A stretch of DNA of 64,000 nt, from NCBI RefSeq assembly GCF_002749615.1, contig NZ_CP024201.1, positions 1,736,001-1,800,000 of the forward strand. The letters run 5' to 3'. The translations under genes were made by a program, and so were the position numbers. This DNA is from Caulobacter mirabilis. Its GTDB lineage: Bacteria; Pseudomonadota; Alphaproteobacteria; Caulobacterales; Caulobacteraceae. Position 1 is the stretch's first letter, and the number at the start of each line of letters is the position of its first letter. Below, in pieces: positions 44,257 through 55,894 of the stretch. The notes under the pieces were generated by a model. It had not been told where the DNA came from, made no database searches, and saw only the letters and a program-made list of their open reading frames with translations.

Positions 44257-45134
44257 CCCAGATCCGCCCCCTCGACGCCGCGCTGGAAGGTCTGCGCATC
44301 ATCCGCCACAAGCCGGGCCTGGTCCTGGCCTGGACGGGCTTCTACCTGCTGTCCGCATTGGGTCTGATCGGCGTGTTGCTCGTCGGCCTGGGGCCGAAGG
44401 TGATGACCCTGGCGCCGGTCGCTCAGGGCGGCGAGCGCGACCTGGACCAGCTGTTCGCCCGTTTCGGCCTGTCGGCGGTCGTCGCGTTCCTCGCGGCGAT
44501 CATCCTGACCACGATGCTGGCCGGCGCCGTGTATCGCTCGATCCTGCGGCCGGAGGAGAAGCAGCACTCCTATCTCCAGATCGGCGGCGATGAACTGCGC
44601 CTGCTGATCCTGAGCCTGGTCGTCGTCTTCGCGGTGGCCGCGATCAGCGCCGTCTATGGGGGCGTGGTGTTCGGCCTGGCCAATCGCCTGTCGGGCTTCG
44701 CCTATGGTCTGGTGACCTTCCTGGCTTCGGTCGGCGGGGTGGTCCTGACGCTGTGGTTGGCGGTGCGGCTGTCGCTGTCGGCGGCGATGACCTTCTCGCA
44801 GCGCAAGGTGCGGCTGTGGCAGGCCTGGAAGCTGACGCGAGGCCATGCGCCGCGCCTGCTCGCCATGTGGGGCCTGACGGTGGTGTTCGTCTTCGTCGTC
44901 ACGATCGTCGCGGCGACGTTGAGCTGGGTCGTCGCCGGGGTGCTCGGCTTCTTCACGACCCTGGCCCAGATCGACCCCGGCAACCTCAGCCATCTTTCGC
45001 CGGGCGTGGCCCTGGCGGTGCTCGGCCAGCTGCTGATCCAGCTGGCCATCCAGGTGCTGGTGTTGGTGCTGCTTCTGGTGGTGGCCTACGCCCCGCCGGC
45101 GCGCGCCTATCTGCAGCTGAAGGATCAGGCCTGA
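44253..45134 (+). CDS. Multi-pass membrane protein, tandem paralogue 3 of 5
   Basis: A 293-residue protein. The N-terminus has DAALEGLRIIRHKPGLVLAW, a charged amphipathic lead-in shared with paralogues 4 and 5, then about six hydrophobic segments. The central motif is AVRLSLSAAMTFSQRKVRLWQAWKLTRGHAPRLLAMW and the end is ARAYLQLKD. The start is GTG at 44253, overlapping the previous stop. The longer frame from 43512 is antisense-like and rejected. Function unknown. Confidence 0.68.
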   Translation: MTQIRPLDAALEGLRIIRHKPGLVLAWTGFYLLSALGLIGVLLVGLGPKVMTLAPVAQGGERDLDQLFARFGLSAVVAFLAAIILTTMLAGAVYRSILRPEEKQHSYLQIGGDELRLLILSLVVVFAVAAISAVYGGVVFGLANRLSGFAYGLVTFLASVGGVVLTLWLAVRLSLSAAMTFSQRKVRLWQAWKLTRGHAPRLLAMWGLTVVFVFVVTIVAATLSWVVAGVLGFFTTLAQIDPGNLSHLSPGVALAVLGQLLIQLAIQVLVLVLLLVVAYAPPARAYLQLKDQA

Positions 45135-45140
45135 AACCTC

Positions 45141-45165
45141 TGGCGCGCCGACACGAGGCGCGCCA
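45141..45165 (+). other. Hairpin between paralogues 3 and 4
   Basis: TGGCGCGCC and GGCGCGCCA form a perfect 9-bp stem with a 7-nt loop, beginning 7 nt after the paralogue 3 stop. There is no T-run. It parallels the hairpin before paralogue 2. Confidence 0.55.
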
Positions 45166-45198
45166 AGCTGTCCACTGCTGCAAGCGAGGGGAACCACC

Positions 45199-46095
45199 GT
45201 GATCGCTACAATCGACGCCGCTCTCACCGGCTTCAGGATCGCGCGCGAAAAGCCGATGACCCTGCTGTGGTGGGCGGGCTTCTACTTCGTCTTCACCCTG
45301 GCGACGACCGTGCTCATGGTGCTGACGGCCGGACCGGAACTCATGCAGTTGCAGTCCGCCGACCCGAGCACGACAGACCCGATGGCCTCGCTGGCTCTTC
45401 TGGGCAAGGTGGGGCCGATGCTGTTGGTCCTGCTGGCGCTTTCGGCGCTCTACTACGGGATCACGTTCAGCGCGGCCAACCGGGCGGTCCTGCAGCCCAG
45501 CGACGATCGGATGGGCTATCTGCGGTTCGGCGCGCCGGAATGGCGGCAGACGCTGCTGACCTTGCTGATCTGGGCGGTGTTTTTCGCGGCGCTGTTGGTG
45601 CTGGCCGTGGTCGGCGGTCTGATCGTCGGCATCCTGAGCGCGTTCAGCATGGTCGCGGCCGTGGTCCTCGGCATAGTGGTCTTCTTCGGCGCCTGGGCCG
45701 GGCTGATCGCGCTGGGGGTGAAGCTGTCGCTGGCCAGTCCCCTGACCCAGGTCACCGGCAAGATCGACCTGGCGGCGAGCTGGCGTCTGACCCGCGGCCA
45801 TTTCTGGCCGATGCTCGGCGCCTATGCGGTCGCGGCTATCCTGACGCTCGTGGTCACGCTGCTTGTGGCCGCGATCTTCTTCGTCGTCGCCCTGCTGGCG
45901 GGCGGGATGGATCTGGTGGGCCAGGTCATGGAGCCGGACCTCAGCGCGCTGGCGAACGTCCTCACGCCGGCGCAGCTGGTCTACTACCTCGGCTCGTCCA
46001 TCCTGACGGCCCTGACGAGCCTGATCTGGATCTGTCCGGCGCCGGCGATCTATCGCCAGCTGACCCAGGGCGGGGCGACGTCGGCGGAGGGCTAG
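45199..46095 (+). CDS. Multi-pass membrane protein, tandem paralogue 4 of 5
   Basis: A 298-residue protein with N-terminal DAALTGFRIAREKPMTLLWW, about six membrane segments, central motif GVKLSLASPLTQVTGKIDLAASWRLTRGHFWPMLGAY and C-terminal AIYRQLTQG. It is most similar to paralogue 5. The start is GTG at 45199 with GAGGGGA upstream. Its stop shares CTAG with the convergent GST gene that splits the array. Confidence 0.7.
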   Translation: MIATIDAALTGFRIAREKPMTLLWWAGFYFVFTLATTVLMVLTAGPELMQLQSADPSTTDPMASLALLGKVGPMLLVLLALSALYYGITFSAANRAVLQPSDDRMGYLRFGAPEWRQTLLTLLIWAVFFAALLVLAVVGGLIVGILSAFSMVAAVVLGIVVFFGAWAGLIALGVKLSLASPLTQVTGKIDLAASWRLTRGHFWPMLGAYAVAAILTLVVTLLVAAIFFVVALLAGGMDLVGQVMEPDLSALANVLTPAQLVYYLGSSILTALTSLIWICPAPAIYRQLTQGGATSAEG

Positions 46096-46706
46096 GCTGC
46101 GGCGCTCGGGCGGGCCGAGACGCGGGCCCGCCAGTCCGCCAGCCGGGCCGCTTCCTCTGGAAGATCCAGGCCAATGAAACTCGCGAAGTCGATGGTCGTC
46201 AGGGCGACGATGTCGGCCATGCCGTAGGCCTCGCCGGCGATGAACGGCCGGCCGTCGGCCAGTTCGCCGTCCAGCCACCGGGCGGCGCGCCCATAGTGGG
46301 CCCGGTTGGATTCGCCGAAGTCCTTGTGCTGCTCGATCAGGCTGGCGGTCAGCGGATGGGCGTGCCGCCAGAACATGCCGACCGGCACGGTCAGCTGGAA
46401 CTCGATCCGCCGTGTCCACATCTCGACCTGCGCCTGCTCCAGGCCGGTGCGGCCGAACATCGCCGGCTCGGGATGCAGGCTTTCCAGGTAGCGGCAGATG
46501 GCGACCGTCTCGGAAAGGGCCGTGCCGTCGTCCAGGACCAGGGTCGGCACCTGACCGAGCGAGTTGCGGGCCAGATGGTCCGCCGCCTTGTGCTCCCGCT
46601 TGCGCAGGTCCAGCCGCTGCTGGGGCAGGTCGACGCCCTTCTCGGCCAGGAAGATACGGACCCGGCGCGGGTTGGGGGCCGGATTGTTCTCGCCGTACAG
46701 GATCAT
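46092..46706 (-). CDS. Glutathione S-transferase family protein
   Basis: A 204-residue cytosolic transferase. The thioredoxin-fold N-terminus is MILYGENNPAPNPRRVRIFLAEKG with GQVPTLVLDDGTALSETVAICRYLE (the cis-Pro VP and the E-S/T glutathione-binding pair). The helical C-terminal domain has GRPFIAGEAYGMADIVALTTIDFA (N-capping box region). ATG at 46706 is preceded by GGGAGCGAG. It is antisense within the membrane-paralogue array and looks like an insertion. Substrate unknown. Confidence 0.9.
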   Translation of the reverse strand: MILYGENNPAPNPRRVRIFLAEKGVDLPQQRLDLRKREHKAADHLARNSLGQVPTLVLDDGTALSETVAICRYLESLHPEPAMFGRTGLEQAQVEMWTRRIEFQLTVPVGMFWRHAHPLTASLIEQHKDFGESNRAHYGRAARWLDGELADGRPFIAGEAYGMADIVALTTIDFASFIGLDLPEEAARLADWRARVSARPSAAA

Positions 46707-46824
46707 CTCGCTCCCCTCGTGTTTTCCGGAAGTGTCGGGCCTTGCGGGCGGCCGTGCAAGCCGACGAGTAGGCGCCGCACGCGCTTCTGCTATTGAGGGC
46801 GCCGATCGAGCAGGGAGTACGCGC

Positions 46825-47678
46825 ATGATTTCCATCACCGACGCGGCGTTCAGCGGGTTCCGCGCGGCGCGCGAGCATCCGCGGGCACTGCTGGTCTGGA
46901 TCGCCGCCTTCTCGGTGTTGCTGTTCGCCTTGACCGCGATCGCGGTGTCGATGGGCGGACCGATGCTGATCCGCTTCCTTGAGCTGGCTCTGCAGCCGAA
47001 CCCCGATCCCGCCCAAGCCACGGAGGTGATGGCCAGGATCATGCCGATGGTGCTGACCCTGATCCCGCTGCTCTGGGGGATGAACGCCATGGTGCAGACG
47101 GTGGTTTGCCGCGTGGTCCTGCGGCCGGCCGAGGGCCGCGCCGCATTCCTGGGTCTTGGACGCGACGAACTGCTCCAGCTGGCGGTGGTGATCCTGACGG
47201 CGCTGATCCTGTTCGCCGTCAACAGCGTGACGAGCGCGGCGGGCGCGATCTTGGGCGGCTTCTTTCAGGCGCTGATGAACGGCGCGGGGTTCTGTCTCTG
47301 GGTCGTGGTGTCGGTGAAGCTGTCGCTGGCCAACGCGGTCACCTTCGACACCGGCCGGATCGGGATCGGCGCCTCGTGGCGGCTGACCACGGGCCGGTTC
47401 TGGCCGATCCTGGGAAGCTACCTGTTCGCCATCGTGCTTTCGATGATCGTGTTCGTCGCTGTGATGGCGATCTTCTCGGCGGTCGCGGTCGTGGTTCCGG
47501 GGCTGAGGCCGGAGCAGGCGCCTGACCTGTCCTCGGTCGGAGCCTACTTCACGCCGGTGCAGCTCTTGTCGCTCCCGTTCGCGGGGGCGGTCGCGACGCT
47601 GACGTCGCTGATCCTCTACTGCCCGGCCGTCGAGATCTACCGGCAGCTCAAGGCCGCCGGCGCGGCGCCCGCCGCCGT

Positions 47679-47682
<4 letters not shown>
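46825..47682 (+). CDS. Multi-pass membrane protein, tandem paralogue 5 of 5
   Basis: A 285-residue protein: N-terminal [20 protein letters not shown], about six membrane segments, central motif [37 protein letters not shown] and C-terminal [13 protein letters not shown] at 46825 has CAGGGAG upstream; the longer frame overlaps GST antisense and is rejected. It is separated from paralogue 4 by the GST gene. Its stop shares CTAG with uvrA. Confidence 0.7.
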
Positions 47683-50573
<2,891 letters not shown>

Positions 50574-50654
50574 GACCTGTCGGGAACGCTTGAAGCCGGG
50601 GAGGGAGCCCGGCGCAACGACGATATGTAGTGCCCAGAGTCGGAATTAACACAA

Positions 50655-50669
50655 GAACAATGTGCGAAC
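50655..50669 (-). promoter_or_regulatory. LexA SOS box of uvrA
   Basis: GAAC-AATGTGC-GAAC on the plus strand reads GTTC-N7-GTTC toward uvrA, exactly the alphaproteobacterial LexA consensus. It lies 82 nt before the uvrA ATG, so DNA damage should induce uvrA. Confidence 0.85.
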
Positions 50670-50709
50670 GAATGTCGCGGGCGCGCAACCTCGCACGGCC
50701 CTGCTGACA

Positions 50710-51138
50710 TTAGATGTCAGCAGGGATCGGCTCCGGTTTTCGTAGCATGCCCATCAGCCGGTCGGCGTTCGCGTCGCAGGCCAGGCCGTCGGGCGAGGCC
50801 TCGATGCCGGCGATCAGAGTCAGCAGATCTTGGCGGACCGTGCGCAGGTGGACCTGCATGGCCTCGATCTCGGCGACCTTGGCCTTCAGGGCCCGGAGAA
50901 GCGCCTCATGATCGCGGGTCGCCTGGTCCCGTTTGGGCAGCAGGCTGCGGATCTCGTCCAGGGAGAAGCCCGCGCGCTGGCCGCGGGCGATGATCTGCAG
51001 CGTGATCAAGGTCTGGGGCGGGTAGTCGCGATAGCCGTTCAGTCGCCGCTCGGCTGGCTCGATCAGGCCGCTGGCCTCGTAGAAGCGGATGCGCGACGCC
51101 GTCAGGCCGCTCTGCAGGGCGAGTTCGCCGATTTTCAT
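50710..51138 (-). CDS. MerR-family transcriptional regulator
   Basis: A 142-residue activator/repressor. MKIGELALQSGLTASRIRFYEASGLIEPAERRLNGYRDYP is the MerR winged helix, with the dimerising coiled coil from about residue 85 (ALLRALKAKVAEIEAMQVHL). The C-terminal tail is short, with one Cys (GLACDANADR), so it resembles SoxR-like or organic-ligand sensors more than metal sensors. ATG at 51138. It is divergent from an ene-reductase with a typical MerR promoter between them. Confidence 0.92.
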   Translation of the reverse strand: MKIGELALQSGLTASRIRFYEASGLIEPAERRLNGYRDYPPQTLITLQIIARGQRAGFSLDEIRSLLPKRDQATRDHEALLRALKAKVAEIEAMQVHLRTVRQDLLTLIAGIEASPDGLACDANADRLMGMLRKPEPIPADI

Positions 51139-51158
51139 CGCCGGGTCTCCGATAGGGC

Positions 51159-51189
51159 TTGACCTTAAAGTGAACTTTAAGCCTAGGGT
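51159..51189 (+). promoter_or_regulatory. MerR-type promoter with 19-nt spacer and 18-nt palindrome
   Basis: TTGACC (51159-51164) and CTAGGG (51184-51189) are separated by 19 nt, the overlong spacer typical of MerR-activated promoters. The spacer carries the perfect palindrome CTTAAAGT-GA-ACTTTAAG (51164-51181). It drives the ene-reductase at 51218 and probably autoregulates the divergent regulator. Confidence 0.8.
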
Positions 51190-51217
51190 CGCAAGCCTCG
51201 TCAATGAGGTATGACCC

Positions 51218-52441
51218 GTGTCTCCCTTCGATCCTCTGACCCTGCCGAACGGCGCCGTCGTCCCCAACCGTATCGCCAAGGCGTCGATGGAGGAGAACAT
51301 GTCCGACGCCGGCCTCGGTCCGTCGGCGGAGCTCAAGCGCCTGTATCGGGCCTGGGCCGAGGGCGGCTCCGGCCTGATCCTGAGCGGCAACGTGATGATC
51401 GACAGTCGCGCCATGACCGGTCCCGGCGGCGTGGTGCTGGAAGACGATGCGCGACTGGACGATTTCCGCGAATGGGCCCGCATCGGCCGGGCCGGCGGCG
51501 CACAGTTCTGGCTGCAGATCAACCATCCGGGCCGCCAGATGCGCGCCGACATGGGGCAGGAGACCCTGGCGCCTTCGGCCGTGGCCCTGGACCTGGGCGG
51601 GGCCTCGAAGATGTTCCCCATGCCCCGCGCCATGACCGAGGCCGAGATCGCCGAGGTGATCGCCCGCTTCGCCCGAACCGCCGCCTTGGCCGAGGCGGCG
51701 GGTTTCACCGGCGTCCAGGTTCACGCGGCGCATGGCTACCTGCTCAGCCAGTTCCTGTCGCCTCTGGCCAACAGGCGCGCGGACGACTGGGGCGGGTCGC
51801 TGGAGAACCGCGCCCGTCTGCTGATCGAGTCGGTGAAGGCCGTGCGGGCGGCGGTGTCGCCGGGCTTCTGTGTGTCGGTGAAGCTGAACTCGGCCGACTT
51901 CCAGCGCGGCGGCTTCGCGCCGGAGGAGGCGCGCCAGGTGGTCGAGATGCTGGCCGGACTTGGCGTCGACCTGATCGAGCTCTCCGGCGGCAGCTATGAA
52001 GCCCCGGCCATGCAGGGGGAGGCCAGGGACGGTCGGACCCTGGCGCGGGAGGCCTACTTCCTGGAGTTCGCCGGCGAGATCGCCGCGAACGCGACCGTGC
52101 CGGTGATGGTGACCGGCGGCATCCGCCGGCTGCCGGTGGTGCGGCAGGTGCTGGACGGCGGCGTGGCCATGGCGGGGATCGCCTCGGCCCTGGCGCTGGA
52201 GCCCGATCTGCCGAACCGCTGGCGGGCGGGGGAGGACCGCAGCCCGCAGCTGGCGCCGATTTCCTGGAAGAACAAGATGATGGCCGCAATGGCCTATATG
52301 GCGATGATCAAGGTCCAGCTTCACCGGGTCGGCGCGGGTCGGGCGCCGAAGCCGAAAGTGTCGCCGCTTTGGGCCATCGTCGGCGACGTCCTGCGGACCT
52401 CGAAGCGGACGAAGCTGTACCGGCGGCGGCTGGCTGCTTAG
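51218..52441 (+). CDS. NADH:flavin oxidoreductase, Old Yellow Enzyme family
   Basis: A 407-residue FMN-dependent ene-reductase. PLTLPNGAVVPNRIAKASMEENM opens the barrel, FWLQINHPGRQMRADM near residue 100 carries the conserved Gln/Asn-His-Gly-Arg, VQVHAAHGYLLSQFLSPLANRRADDWGGSLENR near 170 is the substrate/FMN block, and VTGGIRRLPVVRQVL near 290 binds the FMN phosphate. The start is GTG at 51218 with GAGG upstream; the overlapping ATG at 51211 is in another frame. Under probable MerR control, consistent with electrophile detoxification. Confidence 0.93.
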   Translation: MSPFDPLTLPNGAVVPNRIAKASMEENMSDAGLGPSAELKRLYRAWAEGGSGLILSGNVMIDSRAMTGPGGVVLEDDARLDDFREWARIGRAGGAQFWLQINHPGRQMRADMGQETLAPSAVALDLGGASKMFPMPRAMTEAEIAEVIARFARTAALAEAAGFTGVQVHAAHGYLLSQFLSPLANRRADDWGGSLENRARLLIESVKAVRAAVSPGFCVSVKLNSADFQRGGFAPEEARQVVEMLAGLGVDLIELSGGSYEAPAMQGEARDGRTLAREAYFLEFAGEIAANATVPVMVTGGIRRLPVVRQVLDGGVAMAGIASALALEPDLPNRWRAGEDRSPQLAPISWKNKMMAAMAYMAMIKVQLHRVGAGRAPKPKVSPLWAIVGDVLRTSKRTKLYRRRLAA

Positions 52442-52449
52442 CACAGACA

Positions 52450-52480
52450 GGGGACACGCACACTGCGGGAGCATGTCCCC
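52450..52480. repeat. 31-nt hairpin repeat, copy 2
   Basis: Reverse-orientation copy of 32241-32271 with a single mismatch. Arms GGGGACACGC and GCATGTCCCC. It begins 9 nt after the ene-reductase stop and may act as its transcription end. Confidence 0.8.
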
Positions 52481-52534
52481 GGCCGAACCGCCCCGACGGT
52501 GGACTCCGGGCGCGGGTCGCGGTTCTCTGCCGCC

Positions 52535-54184
52535 ATGTCCCGCTTCGCCCCCCGCACCCAGCTCGAGACCCACGAGGTCGCCAACCAGCCGCGGCCTCTG
52601 GTCGACGTGAACCTGTTCGACAGCGACCTCGCCCTGCGCGACGCCGCCGTGCGCGAGGGCGGCGGCTGGGTCGTCGCGCCGCTGTCGGCGCTGGGCGCGG
52701 AGGCGGGGTCCGAGGCGGTGCTGGAGCTGGGCGACCAGGCCAACCGCTATCCGCCCGAGCTGACGGTCTTCGACCGCTACGGCCGCCGCATCGACGAGGC
52801 GCGGTTCCATCCGAGCTACCACCAGCTGATGGACGTCGCGATGCGGCACGGCATCCACGATATCGCCTGGCGGACGGACGGTCCCGGCGGCCACGTCGCC
52901 CACGCCGCCATGCTGGCCCTGCTGACGGAGGCCGAGAGCGGCGTGCTGTGCCCGATCAGCATGACCTACGCCTCGGTTCCCGCCTTGCGCCACCAGCCCG
53001 ACGTGACCCAACCCTGGCTCGACAGGTTGATCGGGGGGACCTACGACGCGCCGCTGAAGCCGGTCGCCGAGAAGCGCGGCGTCACGCTCGGCATGGCCAT
53101 GACCGAGAAACAGGGCGGCAGCGACGTCCGCGCCAACTCGACCAGGGCGACCCCGATCGGAGACGGCCTCTACCGGCTGGTCGGGCACAAGTGGTTCTGC
53201 TCGGCGCCGATGAGCGACGGCTTCCTGACCCTGGCCTACGCCGAGGGCGGTCTGACCTGTTTCCTGGTCCCGCGCATCGCGCCGGACGGAAGCCGCAACG
53301 GCATCCAGGTCATGAGGTTGAAGGACAAGCTGGGCAACAAGTCCAACGCTTCCAGCGAGATCGAGTATCACGACGCCGTCGCCTGGAAGCTGGGCGAGGA
53401 GGGGCGGGGCGTGTCGGTGATCATCGACATGGTCCACCACACCCGGCTCGACACCATGGCCGGCACGCTCGGCATCATGCGCCGCCCGCTGGCCGAGGCG
53501 GTGAACCACGTCATGGGCCGCCGCGCCTTCCAGAGGACCCTGATCGACCAGCCGGCCATGCGCGGCGTGATCGCCGACCTGGCGCTGGAGTACGAGGCGG
53601 CGGCGCTGCTGACCATGCGCGTGGCGTCGGCCTTCGACGGCCAGTCCGAGGGCGAGCGCGCCTTCGCCCGGCTGGCGGTGGCCCTGGGCAAGTACTGGCT
53701 GACCAAGCGTTGCCCCAACTTCGTCTACGAGTGCATGGAGAGCCACGGCGGCGTGGGTTATGTCGAGGAGACGCCGCTGCCGCGCTACTTCCGCGAAAGC
53801 CCGCTGAACGCCATCTGGGAAGGCTCGGGCAACGTGATCGCCCTGGACGTCCTGCGCACCCTGCACCGCGAGCCGGCCGCCCTCGAGGCCTTCGCCGCCG
53901 AGGTGGCCACGGCGCGCGGCGCGGACGTCCGACTGGATGCGGCGGCCCAGCGGCTGACCGACCGTCTCGCCGGCTCGGTCGGCGAGGGCGACGCCCGCCG
54001 TCTGGTCGAGGATATGGCGCTGCTTCTGCAGGGAACGCTGATGGCGAAACACGCCTCGGCGCCGGTCGCCGACGCCTTCCTGGCCAGCCGCATCGGCGGC
54101 GACTGGGGCCGCAGCTTCGGCGCCCTGCCGGCCGGCGTGGACGTCGACGCCATCGTCGCCCGCCAGACGGAGCCCCTGGCCTAG
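52535..54184 (+). CDS. AidB-type acyl-CoA dehydrogenase
   Basis: A 549-residue flavoprotein. THEVANQPRPLVDVNLFDSD is the AidB-type opening, YHQLMDVAMRHGIHD follows, LGMAMTEKQGGSDVRANSTRA near residue 190 is the acyl-CoA dehydrogenase signature region, FCSAPMSDGFLTLAYAEGGLTCFLVPR the flavin-binding strand, and NFVYECMESHGGVGYVEETPLPRYFRE near 400 the C-terminal helix block. In E. coli AidB protects against alkylation, but many homologues act on acyl-CoA; neither is shown here. ATG at 52535. The next gene starts immediately after its stop. Confidence 0.92.
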   Translation: MSRFAPRTQLETHEVANQPRPLVDVNLFDSDLALRDAAVREGGGWVVAPLSALGAEAGSEAVLELGDQANRYPPELTVFDRYGRRIDEARFHPSYHQLMDVAMRHGIHDIAWRTDGPGGHVAHAAMLALLTEAESGVLCPISMTYASVPALRHQPDVTQPWLDRLIGGTYDAPLKPVAEKRGVTLGMAMTEKQGGSDVRANSTRATPIGDGLYRLVGHKWFCSAPMSDGFLTLAYAEGGLTCFLVPRIAPDGSRNGIQVMRLKDKLGNKSNASSEIEYHDAVAWKLGEEGRGVSVIIDMVHHTRLDTMAGTLGIMRRPLAEAVNHVMGRRAFQRTLIDQPAMRGVIADLALEYEAAALLTMRVASAFDGQSEGERAFARLAVALGKYWLTKRCPNFVYECMESHGGVGYVEETPLPRYFRESPLNAIWEGSGNVIALDVLRTLHREPAALEAFAAEVATARGADVRLDAAAQRLTDRLAGSVGEGDARRLVEDMALLLQGTLMAKHASAPVADAFLASRIGGDWGRSFGALPAGVDVDAIVARQTEPLA

Positions 54185-55300
54185 ATGTCGAAGCTTCTCC
54201 GCTGCGCGACCCTGATCGCCGCCATCGGCTTGGTCGCGGCCGCCCCGTCCGCGCGGATCGATCCCGCCCGTCTGGCCGGCTTCACCGACCTCTACGCCCC
54301 GCAGGTCAAGGGGAAGGACTACGAGCTGTATCTGGCGTCCTACAAGGGCGAGGATATCCGCGGGGACATCGTCCAGCGTCGGCGCGGCGACTGGGTCAAG
54401 GTCGAGGCGCGCGAGGGCAAGGGCCTCAATGTCCAGTACATCCACATCCCAACGGGCGTGGTCATCGAGCGCGCCGGCGACTTCCTGAACATCCGCTCCC
54501 CGGAGAGCGCCCCGACGCCGGGGATCGACTACGCCAGCAAGAAGACCAGCCGCTCCTGGACGGCCGCGGGCCAGAAATGCCGCATCTGGGAGGTCTATCG
54601 CGGGGTCGACGCCGGCTACACGATCTTCACCCGTTTCGGCTGCCTGACCGGGGACGGGATCGAGGTCGCCCGCTGGACGACCGGTCGCGCCGGCGGCGAC
54701 GTCGGCGAAAAGACCACCGGCTACCACCTGGTGCGCCGCAAGCTTCAGGACGCGGACGTCCGGCCTTCGGCGCCGACGTTCGATCTTGCCGTCTGGCTGG
54801 CGGGCGCGCCGAAGCCGAGCGGCGCCGACTTCGAGGTCGTGCTGAAGGCCGAGCAGGGGCCCGAGCGGATGACCATCCGTCGGCAGGGGGACTGGATTTT
54901 CAAGGAGACGGTGAACGCGGACGGCTCACGCGACCTGTTCACCGACGGCGACGGCGGGGTCTCGATCAGCGCCCGCATCGGCGCGGGCGGCCGGCCGCTG
55001 AGCTTCACCGCCCGCAAGCAGCCGCCGATCGACCTGCCGCCCGACGTGCGGTCGCAGGAGCCCGGACGCGAGATCCTGGGTCTGAAATGCGAGTGGTTCA
55101 CGCCGGCCGTGGCCGTGGCCGACGCCGGCTACGCCGAATGTCGGACCGCGGACGGCGTGATCCTGGCGGTTTCGCGAAGCGGCCGCGCCGGCGACGTGAC
55201 CTACGTCGCCGACAGCGTCAGCCGGCGGCCGCTGGCGACCGCCGACCTGCTGCCTCCGGGCTGGCTGCTCGACCCGGCGCGCTGGGGCGCGGGCGTTTAG
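54185..55300 (+). CDS. Secreted hypothetical protein with internal duplication
   Basis: A 371-residue exported protein with signal peptide MSKLLRCATLIAAIGLVAAAPSA. Two similar halves are visible: DYELYLASYKG with RRRGDWVKVEA, QKCRIWEVYR and GCLTGDGIEVAR in the first, and DFEVVLKAEQG with RRQGDWIFKET, LKCEWFTPAV and ECRTADGVILAVSR in the second. Each half carries a matching Cys pair, suggesting one disulfide per domain. ATG follows the AidB stop directly (TAG-ATG), so the two genes are coupled. No family or function was recognised. Confidence 0.65.
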   Translation: MSKLLRCATLIAAIGLVAAAPSARIDPARLAGFTDLYAPQVKGKDYELYLASYKGEDIRGDIVQRRRGDWVKVEAREGKGLNVQYIHIPTGVVIERAGDFLNIRSPESAPTPGIDYASKKTSRSWTAAGQKCRIWEVYRGVDAGYTIFTRFGCLTGDGIEVARWTTGRAGGDVGEKTTGYHLVRRKLQDADVRPSAPTFDLAVWLAGAPKPSGADFEVVLKAEQGPERMTIRRQGDWIFKETVNADGSRDLFTDGDGGVSISARIGAGGRPLSFTARKQPPIDLPPDVRSQEPGREILGLKCEWFTPAVAVADAGYAECRTADGVILAVSRSGRAGDVTYVADSVSRRPLATADLLPPGWLLDPARWGAGV

Positions 55301-55764
55301 CGCCGGTCGATCCGCGCCGCGAAGCAGCCGCGCCGAGCGTAGTGGGCGTGCAGATAGGCGGTGTTCGGCGCGGCGAGCAGGCGTTCGATCAGCGGAACGG
55401 CGGCGGCGCCCTCGACGATCTCGGCGTCGATCATCATGTCCTGGGCGTCGAAGGCGCGGATGGCCAGCAGGCGGGCGGCCAACGCCGGCGGCAGGACGCC
55501 CTCGAAGCGCGCCGGGACGGTCGCGCCCTCGCGCACGAAGATGGCGTGGCGGGCGCGATACGGCGTGTCGGCGGACTGGTGCTCGTGGTTCAGCAGCAGC
55601 ACGGTCTCGCCCGGTTCGGCGTCGTCCAGCGTGACGCGGCAGGGAAAGCCGGGTTTGGCGTCGGCGCGGTAGCGGATGGCGCCGGCGGCGGCGAGCGCGG
55701 CTTCGTCGGCATGGAACAGATGTGCGAACGGCTCCGGCGACAGGCCGGCGACGACGAAGGACAT
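55297..55764 (-). CDS. DUF1203 family protein
   Basis: A 155-residue cytosolic protein. IRYRADAKPGFPCRVTLDDAEPGETVLLLNHEHQ, with the conserved GFPCRVTL and a His-Glu-His, then FDAQDMMIDAEIVEG and YLHAHYARRGCFAARIDR, match DUF1203 (a family of about 155 residues). The conserved Cys/His residues are suggestive of metal or ligand binding, but no activity is known. Convergent with the duplicated secreted protein; the stops overlap by 4 nt (TTAG). Confidence 0.88.
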   Translation of the reverse strand: MSFVVAGLSPEPFAHLFHADEAALAAAGAIRYRADAKPGFPCRVTLDDAEPGETVLLLNHEHQSADTPYRARHAIFVREGATVPARFEGVLPPALAARLLAIRAFDAQDMMIDAEIVEGAAAVPLIERLLAAPNTAYLHAHYARRGCFAARIDRR

Positions 55765-55894
55765 GGGATGGGCTCCGGTTGGTGTTTCCGGACCCTGAGG
55801 CGCGACCCAGAGCGAAGCGACCCGGTTCTTGCGCTACGGTTGAAGCTCGGTCGGGTCTTGGACTTTCAAAGTGTCAGCTGAGCCCTTTCCACCT

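Noticed and set aside
50906..54727. 1273-codon minus-strand frame across MerR, ene-reductase and AidB-type genes
   Set aside because: It spans several real genes with clear motifs on the other strand or in another frame; no coherent domains.
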